5,073 bases of DNA, from NCBI GenBank assembly GCA_030697085.1, contig JAUYQT010000706.1, positions 1 to 5,073 of the forward strand, read 5' to 3'. This DNA comes from Azonexus sp. GTDB lineage: Bacteria > Pseudomonadota > Gammaproteobacteria > Burkholderiales > Rhodocyclaceae. The translations under genes and the position numbers were made by a program. Position 1 is the stretch's first letter. Each line of letters opens with the position of its first letter. The notes under the pieces are model-generated. The model did not search any database and was not told the origin of the DNA. It was given only the letters and a program-made list of their open reading frames with translations. Positions 1-5,073 of the stretch are shown here, piece by piece.

Positions 1-4
1 TGCT

Positions 5-175
5 TCACCCATCTGGTGACCTCGATATATCCGTTGAAACTATCTCCCAGTCTAGCTCAAGGCTAATCTGTCCCTTCTCAACTGCCGGAAATAGGATCAC
101 TTGAACATTGGGCAATATCGGATCGAGGGCAGCGCGAACCCCATCCGGCGGCCAAATAGCCGGGTTATTTCTTTA
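5..175 (-). pseudogene. Possible remnant: 55-codon open stretch without a start
   Basis: On the minus strand a frame is open from just after a TAA at 173-175 down to a TGA at 5-7. It contains no ATG; only an internal GTG and TTG could serve as starts, and neither has a Shine-Dalgarno. The translation has a protein-like mix (it includes PAIWPPDGVRAALDPILP, then a run of alternating hydrophobic and charged residues such as VQVILFPAVEKGQISLEL). I do not recognise the family. It could be the 3' remnant of a decayed gene or a chance opening; 55 open codons in DNA of this composition is not rare. The rest of 1-219 shows nothing else that I can support as a gene. Confidence 0.17.
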
Positions 176-193
176 GCCGCCTTCAAAAGCGGC
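145..193. terminator. Two weak hairpins downstream of the small lipoprotein gene
   Basis: Two short inverted repeats lie here. The first pairs CCGGC at 145-149 with GCCGG at 159-163 and is followed on the plus strand by the T-rich stretch 164-174. The second pairs GCCGC at 176-180 with GCGGC at 189-193. The second lies 26 bases past the stop of the lipoprotein gene and could end its transcript, but it has no U-tract in that direction. The first would work better for a plus-strand transcript, for which no gene is visible. Both stems have only five pairs. Confidence 0.2.
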
Positions 194-219
194 GATTAGA
201 TACAGTGCCGATTGAGCGA

Positions 220-414
220 TCACTTCTTCGCCTCATTCGCGACATCCTTAATTTTCTCCCCCACCTTTTCGATCTGCTGGCCGGCTTTCTCGACACCTTG
301 ATCAATCTCCTTGCCCGCCTTTTGGGCCGGACCTTCGGGCTGGCAAGCAGCCAAGCCGAGGATCAGCGCACTGGCAAGTAACCCGGCAAAAGCATTTTTA
401 CGATAATTCATCAT
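220..414 (-). CDS. Small uncharacterised lipoprotein with a charged helical tail
   Basis: The product is 64 residues. A basic start (NYRKN) is followed by a hydrophobic segment and a lipobox LAAC with the lipidated cysteine at residue 24. Signal peptidase II should therefore leave a 41-residue lipid-anchored peptide. The mature part is rich in Lys, Glu, Gln and Ala and repeats a K-A/V-G-x-x-I unit three times (KAGKEI, KAGQQI, KVGEKI), which predicts one amphipathic helix lying along a membrane or self-associating. The start is decided by the AAGGAG at 421-426. The upstream ATG at 418-420 directly abuts it and cannot be used well, whereas ATG 412-414 is 6 bases away and ATG 409-411 is 9 bases away. 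The gene stands alone, separated from the operon to its right by a terminator. Size and layout resemble entericidin-like and stress-induced small lipoproteins of proteobacteria, but I cannot assign a function. The lipoprotein call is firm; the role is unknown. Confidence 0.8.
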   Translation of the reverse strand: MMNYRKNAFAGLLASALILGLAACQPEGPAQKAGKEIDQGVEKAGQQIEKVGEKIKDVANEAKK

Positions 415-420
415 GTCCAT

Positions 421-426
421 CTCCTT
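421..426 (-). promoter_or_regulatory. Strong ribosome binding site of the small lipoprotein gene
   Basis: The minus strand reads AAGGAG directly before a cluster of three in-frame ATG codons (418-420, 412-414 and 409-411). Spacing excludes the first ATG and favours the second (6 bases) or third (9 bases). This is the strongest Shine-Dalgarno I see in the window, suggesting abundant expression of the tiny product when it is transcribed. Confidence 0.75.
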
Positions 427-481
427 GAAAATCGAAAGCCGTTAATGGCGCTCGCTGTCCAGAACTTTCGTCCAATGGAGA

Positions 482-524
482 ATATTAAGACCCGGCTCAA
501 ATTACATCTGTTCGTTAGCGAACA
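482..524 (-). promoter_or_regulatory. Putative promoter with a 16-bp palindrome upstream of the lipoprotein gene
   Basis: Positions 509-524 form a perfect inverted repeat, TGTTCG, four bases, CGAACA. The minus strand continues from its inner arm to TCTTAATAT at 490-482. That stretch contains a sigma-70-like -10 (TAATAT, 487-482), but no good TTGACA lies 16-18 bases upstream of it. Instead, CGAACA and TCTTAA are separated by 17 bases, loosely resembling the GAAC and TC-rich elements of promoters read by extracytoplasmic-function sigma factors. The palindrome may therefore be an operator overlapping the -35 position, or part of the promoter itself. A start near 475 would give a leader of about 60 bases. 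The palindrome is seen; the promoter and its regulator are inferred. Apart from this and the terminator at 672-712, I find nothing in the gene-free stretch 415-724. Confidence 0.4.
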
Positions 525-671
525 TAGAAAAGCCAGAAAATCCGAAATCCAATGCCGAGCAGAACAAGCTTTTTTCAGATAAACCCAAGCCGGACAAGCC
601 GAAAAACCAAGGGCTTCAACGCAAGGCGCGGCGGTAGCTCTGCCTTCAACCGAGATTAACAGGATAAAAGC

Positions 672-712
672 CCCAACAAAAAGCCCGCGAAATTCGCGGG
701 CTTTTTGTTGGG
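672..712. terminator. Rho-independent terminator, bidirectional, ending the ferredoxin operon
   Basis: Two 20-base arms (672-691 and 693-712) are exact reverse complements around one central base. The core is GCCCGCG, loop AAATT, CGCGGGC, with five A residues before it and five T residues after it. It therefore gives a GC stem followed by a U-run on either strand. It begins 12 bases past the ferredoxin stop codon and should end the five-gene minus-strand operon. In the other direction it would block any stray plus-strand transcript. Confidence 0.88.
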
Positions 713-724
713 CTGACGAAAAAA

Positions 725-2031
<1,307 letters not shown>

Positions 2032-2035
<4 letters not shown>

Positions 2036-2862
2036 TCTGCGGCCACCGTCACGGTAATCAGATCAGCCGGGCGAACATGGCGCGAAAAAGCCTGCTTTAT
2101 CGCGTCGACCGTGACCGCCTGAATGTTCGCCTGGTATTGATCCAGATAATCGAGCGGCAAGCCGTAAAAGCCAATCGCCGCCGTGTTGTCGAGCAGCTTT
2201 TTATTGCTGTCGAGGCGAAGCGGGAAGCTGCCGGTGAGGTTGGCTTTGGCCGCCGTCAGCTCTTCTTCACTTGGGCCATCCGTGACGAAATCATCAAGCA
2301 CCTGTCGCGCCACCTTGATGGCATCATTGGCTTGCGAGCGCTTGGTTTGCAGGCCGATCTGGAACGGGCCGCTCTGCTTGAGCGGGGCGAAATAACTATA
2401 GACACTGTAGGCATAGCCGCGCTTGTCGCGCACTTCCTTCATCAGGCGCGAGACAAAGCCGCCACCGCCCAGCGTGTAGTTGCCAACCAGCAAAGGGAAG
2501 TAGTCGGCATGGCCGCGTTCAATCGCCGGCAAACCAATGTAGACGTGCGCCTGACTGGCCGGATGCGGCAATTGGGTGAGGCTGCCTTTCGGCGCCACTG
2601 GCGGCACGGGCAAGCTGGCCGCAACCCCCTTGGGCAAACCGAGCGCAATCGCCTCGGCAATGCTCTCCGCCTCGGCGCGCGAAATATCACCGACCAGCGT
2701 GATACTGGCATTGGTGGCGTTGTAATAGCGGGCGTAAAAGCCAGCCAGATCGTCGCGGCTCAGTGTCGCCACGCTCTCCGGCGTCGCCTGTTGGCCGTAG
2801 GGGTGGTTCGGATACATGGCGCGCCAGAAGGCCTTGCCGGCAATGCTGTCCGGGCGGGTCAT
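2032..2862 (-). CDS. M16 partner protein, C-terminal part with the Arg/Tyr pair
   Basis: The part beyond the TAA is 276 codons if begun at the ATG at 2860-2862, which is six bases after the stop. It opens with the end of the first M16 domain (AFWRAMYPNHPYG at residues 11-23) and contains the whole second domain. In VRDKRGYAYSVYS, Arg145 and Tyr152 have the seven-residue spacing seen for the Arg/Tyr pair of M16 enzymes. A glycine-rich turn (LGGGGF) at 131-136 precedes it. The part has no signal peptide and no convincing Shine-Dalgarno, so as a separate product it would stay in the cytoplasm away from its partner. It could be made by stop-restart translation. Its last codons overlap the rsmD start by 4 bases. 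More likely it is the back half of one interrupted gene. Confidence 0.5.
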
Positions 2863-2868
2863 TGCGTC

Positions 2869-3378
2869 TTACAAGCCGGCTATGGTGCGCGCTTTTTCAC
2901 GCTCGAGAATGGCCGCGTCAAAATGTGGCTGATGCAGCACAGCGCGCAAGATATCCAGCGCCGGCTCACGCTTGTCTTGGGTCGACAACGTACGCAAAGC
3001 AACACTGGCCCGATCGGTATCGGCGCCACCGCCCAGCCTGGCGCCGATATCGGCCAGCTCTTCGGCGATCGCTGTTTCATCGCGCCGGCCCGCACCAAGA
3101 TCGAGCGTGCTGCGCGTCAATGCGGCGAGGCTGGATTTGCCGGCCGGATCGAACATCGAGCCAGCGGCAAAATCAACCTGCACATCGAGCATTGGCAAGA
3201 CCCGGCTTTCGACAAAATAGACGCGGGTGCCGGTCGGCGAGACCCAATGTTCAATCTTGACGCCGGCCAGCGCAGTTTGGGTAAGGAGCAGCGTGAGCGC
3301 TGCGGTCAACAGTGTTTTCAGGGTCATTTTTGTGCCCGCTTTTAGTGTGCGCGACTGGTGTTGTGGCATGAGTTTCAT
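2869..3378 (-). CDS. M16 partner protein, secreted N-terminal part
   Basis: The part before the TAA is 169 codons from the ATG at 3376-3378. The signal peptide is clear: a hydrophobic stretch ending LTQTALA, with cleavage before GVKIEHW at about residue 39. Two starts are possible. The ATG at 3376-3378 lies 5 bases after the upstream stop and gives a long basic n-region; the ATG at 3325-3327 gives a compact 21-residue signal peptide that looks more typical. Neither has a good ribosome site. What remains is roughly two thirds of the first M16 domain, without a zinc site (A86-L-T-R89-S90 in place of H-x-x-E-H). Alone it should be an unstable, inactive fragment in the periplasm. Confidence 0.5.
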   Translation of the reverse strand: MKLMPQHQSRTLKAGTKMTLKTLLTAALTLLLTQTALAGVKIEHWVSPTGTRVYFVESRVLPMLDVQVDFAAGSMFDPAGKSSLAALTRSTLDLGAGRRDETAIAEELADIGARLGGGADTDRASVALRTLSTQDKREPALDILRAVLHQPHFDAAILEREKARTIAGL

Positions 3379-3383
3379 CGTGA

Positions 3384-4742
3384 TTAATGGCGCGTGGCAA
3401 CGCCTGGGCGCCGGGCTTTGGCATCTAGCGGTTGCGGGTCGAGCACGCCAATGGTCAAGCGATCATCGGTGAAATATTTTTGCGCGACGGCCTGGACTTC
3501 AGCGGCGGTCACTTGCTGCAATTTCTCCAGCATGCGCTCAATCTTTTGATAGGGAATGCCGGCTGATTCGTTCTGACCGATTTCCATTGCCTGGCCGAAC
3601 ATCGAATCCAGCTTGTAAACCTGAGCGGCAACCAGTTGCGCCTTGGCCCGCTTCAACTCCTGCTCGCTAACGCCATCTTTCTGAACGCGAGCAATTTCGG
3701 CGCGCAGCGCCGCTTCCAGATCAGCCACCGTCTTGCCTTCGGAGGGCGTGCCGGCGAGGTGAATCATGCCCGGACCGCGTCCGGTCGCGTCATAACCGAT
3801 ACCCACCGATAGCGCCACCTTGTCTTCGCGCACCAGCTTTTTGTTGAAGCGGGCGGCATCATGGCCATCGAGAATGGACGTCAGCATCTCGAGCGCGTAA
3901 GGCTCGCTGTCCTTATCAACATCGCGCAGCACCGGCGCCTTGTAGCCCATGATCAGTACCGGCAACTCGGCCGGCGCCTTGACACTAAGCTGGCGCAGCC
4001 CCTCCTGCACCGGCTCGGCCTGTACCTTGCGCAGCGGCAGCGCTCGCCCTTCCAGTGGGCCGTAATATTTTTCCGCCAGCGCGAAAACCGCCTGGTGATC
4101 GACATCGCCGGTAATCACCGCGTAGGCGTTGTTCGGCACATACCAGGTGTCGTACCAGACTTTGGCATCGTCCACCGTCATGGTTTCGAGGTCATTCATC
4201 CAGCCAATAATCGGCCGACGGTACGGGTGCGCCTGGAAGGCAACCGCATTCATCTGCTCGAAAAGTTTGGACTCCGGATTGTCGTCGGTGCGCATCCGGC
4301 GCTCTTCCATCACCACCTTGATTTCCTGCTCGAACTCCTTGGCATCGACATTTAAATGCCGCATCCGATCGGCTTCAAGCTGCATCACATCTTCCAGCTT
4401 CTCTTTCGGCACCTGCTGAAAATAGGCGGTGTAATCGCGACTGGTGAAGGCATTGTCACGCCCACCTGCCGCCGCCACGCGCTTGTTGAACTCGCCCGGG
4501 CCGACATTTGGCGTGCCTTTGAACATCATGTGTTCAAGCACATGGGCGACGCCCGATTCGCCATCGACCTCATCCATGCTACCGACGCGATACCAGACCA
4601 TCTGCACCGCCGTCGGCGCCCGCCGATCCTCCTTGACGATGATACGCATGCCATTTTTCAAGGTCATTTCGTAAGGATTGGCGTGCGCTGCGGTCAACAG
4701 CCAGGGGGCCACTAAAAAAGGGATAAGTTGTTGTAGTCGCAT
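3384..4742 (-). CDS. M16 family zinc metallopeptidase, exported (catalytic subunit of an M16B pair)
   Basis: The product is 452 residues. The signal peptide ends LLTAAHA and is probably cleaved near residue 21, placing the enzyme in the periplasm. The inverted zinc motif HVLEH is at 67-71, with His67 and His71 as ligands and Glu70 as catalytic base. Glu147 in VVMEERRM, 76 residues on, is the third ligand, as in mitochondrial processing peptidase and pitrilysin. The second M16 domain follows from about residue 235. At the place of the substrate-holding Arg/Tyr pair the sequence is R305-EDKVAL-S312, so the tyrosine is missing. The neighbouring gene carries that pair instead, so I infer a heterodimer. 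The substrate is unknown; M16B enzymes usually degrade peptides or process precursors. It is the first gene of the operon. The ATG at 4740-4742 has only a weak AAGAGAG 11 bases upstream. The family call is secure. Confidence 0.95.
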   Translation of the reverse strand: MRLQQLIPFLVAPWLLTAAHANPYEMTLKNGMRIIVKEDRRAPTAVQMVWYRVGSMDEVDGESGVAHVLEHMMFKGTPNVGPGEFNKRVAAAGGRDNAFTSRDYTAYFQQVPKEKLEDVMQLEADRMRHLNVDAKEFEQEIKVVMEERRMRTDDNPESKLFEQMNAVAFQAHPYRRPIIGWMNDLETMTVDDAKVWYDTWYVPNNAYAVITGDVDHQAVFALAEKYYGPLEGRALPLRKVQAEPVQEGLRQLSVKAPAELPVLIMGYKAPVLRDVDKDSEPYALEMLTSILDGHDAARFNKKLVREDKVALSVGIGYDATGRGPGMIHLAGTPSEGKTVADLEAALRAEIARVQKDGVSEQELKRAKAQLVAAQVYKLDSMFGQAMEIGQNESAGIPYQKIERMLEKLQQVTAAEVQAVAQKYFTDDRLTIGVLDPQPLDAKARRPGVATRH

Positions 4743-4771
4743 GGGAAATGGGGCTCTCTTTGAGGTCTTTC

Positions 4772-4780
4772 TGCTAAAAT
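4772..4780 (+). promoter_or_regulatory. Putative extended -10 promoter for ftsY
   Basis: The sequence TGCTAAAAT is a TG-n extended -10 element with a TATAAT-like hexamer (TAAAAT, 4775-4780). No good -35 is present at the usual distance, which extended -10 promoters tolerate. Transcription would begin near 4787 and leave a leader of about 75 bases before the ftsY ATG. Confidence 0.4.
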
Positions 4781-4810
4781 CCGGATCAATTTCGCATCGA
4801 TCCGAGTCGC

Positions 4811-4839
4811 ATCTTAACGACTTGCCGCTCGCCTGTCAG
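4811..4839 (-). promoter_or_regulatory. Putative sigma-70 promoter of the M16-rsmD-coaD-ferredoxin operon
   Basis: On the minus strand CTGACA (4839-4834, five of six matches to TTGACA) is followed after exactly 17 bases by TAAGAT (4816-4811, four of six matches to TATAAT). Transcription would start near 4804, about 60 bases before the first M16 start codon. This is the best promoter match I see for the operon. The inverted repeat CGGATC (4782-4787) / GATCCG (4799-4804) lies right at the predicted start points of this and the opposing promoter. Confidence 0.5.
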
Positions 4840-4862
4840 CTTGACCTGAGACCCCATTCCCC

Positions 4863-5073
4863 ATGTTCAGTTTCCTCAAAAAATCCGCCCCCGATGCCAA
4901 GGCGGAAGCCCCGGTTGCCGCAGTCGCCAAACCATCCTGGCGCGAGCGCCTGTTCAAAGGCCTGGCCAAAACCCGGGCCCAACTCGGCGGCAAGCTCAAA
5001 ACGCTCTTTTCACGCGGCAAGGTTGATGACGAACTGCTCGAAGAGTTGGAAAGCCTGCTGCTGACCAGCGATG
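4863..5073 (+). CDS. ftsY: Signal recognition particle receptor FtsY, 5' part
   Basis: FtsY is the membrane-associated GTPase that receives ribosome-SRP complexes and hands them to the Sec translocon. Only the first 70 codons are inside the window, so the GTPase motifs are not visible. The visible part has a short, Ala/Pro-rich leader of about 25 residues, then the start of the N domain: a basic amphipathic helix (WRERLFKGLAKTRAQLGGKL, 26-45) suited to membrane contact, and DDELLEELESLLLTSD (55-70), which is characteristic of FtsY. The acidic A domain, long in E. coli, is nearly absent, as in many other bacteria. The ATG at 4863-4865 has no clear Shine-Dalgarno. The gene is divergent from the M16 operon, an arrangement I recall from other betaproteobacteria. 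Confidence 0.88.
   Translation, partial: MFSFLKKSAPDAKAEAPVAAVAKPSWRERLFKGLAKTRAQLGGKLKTLFSRGKVDDELLEELESLLLTSD

Noticed and set aside
565..576. AAGCTT followed by a T-run as a possible terminator or small RNA end
   Set aside because: There is no stem of useful length before the T-run and no promoter that would produce such an RNA.
2869..2871. Recoding of the in-frame stop as selenocysteine or pyrrolysine
   Set aside because: The codon is TAA, not TGA or TAG, and the position is a surface helix residue normally Lys, Gln or Glu, not a catalytic Cys.
2077..3345. Long plus-strand open frame of 422 codons opposite the M16 partner gene
   Set aside because: It is antisense to clear M16 sequence; its Arg/Ala/Gly-heavy translation is the usual mirror of GC-rich codon bias. 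No ribosome site or family motifs are visible.
4678..5064. Plus-strand open frame of 128 codons across the divergent region and the start of ftsY
   Set aside because: It lies in a different frame from the recognisable FtsY N domain that begins at 4863 and has no family features.

Overview
The window reads as chromosomal DNA of a betaproteobacterium, most likely from the Rhodocyclales (Azonexus/Dechloromonas/Accumulibacter-like). That placement is inferred from protein style and gene order: paired M16 peptidases, rsmD, coaD and an Alvin/YfhL-type 2[4Fe-4S] ferredoxin, divergent from ftsY. No database search was possible. The DNA is moderately GC-rich and tightly packed from about 720 to the right edge. 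There are no RNA genes, CRISPR arrays, insertion sequences or transfer signatures.

Layout from left to right. Positions 1-219 hold no convincing gene, only a 55-codon open stretch without a usable start and some weak hairpins. Positions 220-414 (minus) encode a tiny lipoprotein with a strong Shine-Dalgarno. About 300 bases without a gene follow (415-724). This stretch contains a 16-bp palindrome and an ECF-like promoter pattern upstream of the lipoprotein, and a long bidirectional terminator at 672-712. From 4742 down to 725 runs one minus-strand operon: M16 zinc peptidase, M16 partner protein, rsmD, coaD, ferredoxin. Gaps are short (5 and 16 nt), and the two rsmD junctions are 4-nt TTGA overlaps, with both rsmD and coaD apparently starting at TTG. 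Positions 4743-4862 form a divergent regulatory region, and the 5' end of ftsY runs off the right edge on the plus strand.

The operon combines envelope proteolysis (two exported M16B-type proteins) with housekeeping functions: 16S rRNA G966 methylation, the penultimate step of CoA synthesis, and a low-potential ferredoxin. The first M16 protein has the zinc site HxxEH but lacks the Arg/Tyr substrate pair. The second lacks the zinc site but carries the Arg/Tyr pair, which fits the heterodimeric M16B arrangement.

The main anomaly is in that second M16 gene. An in-frame TAA at 2869-2871 splits it into a secreted N-terminal part and a C-terminal part carrying the Arg/Tyr pair but no signal peptide. 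Reading is otherwise perfectly in frame on both sides, so this is a single nonsense change, a base-calling error, or a tolerated stop with restart at an ATG six bases later. I see no wholly new biological system here; this split gene and the palindrome upstream of the small lipoprotein are the items most worth checking.
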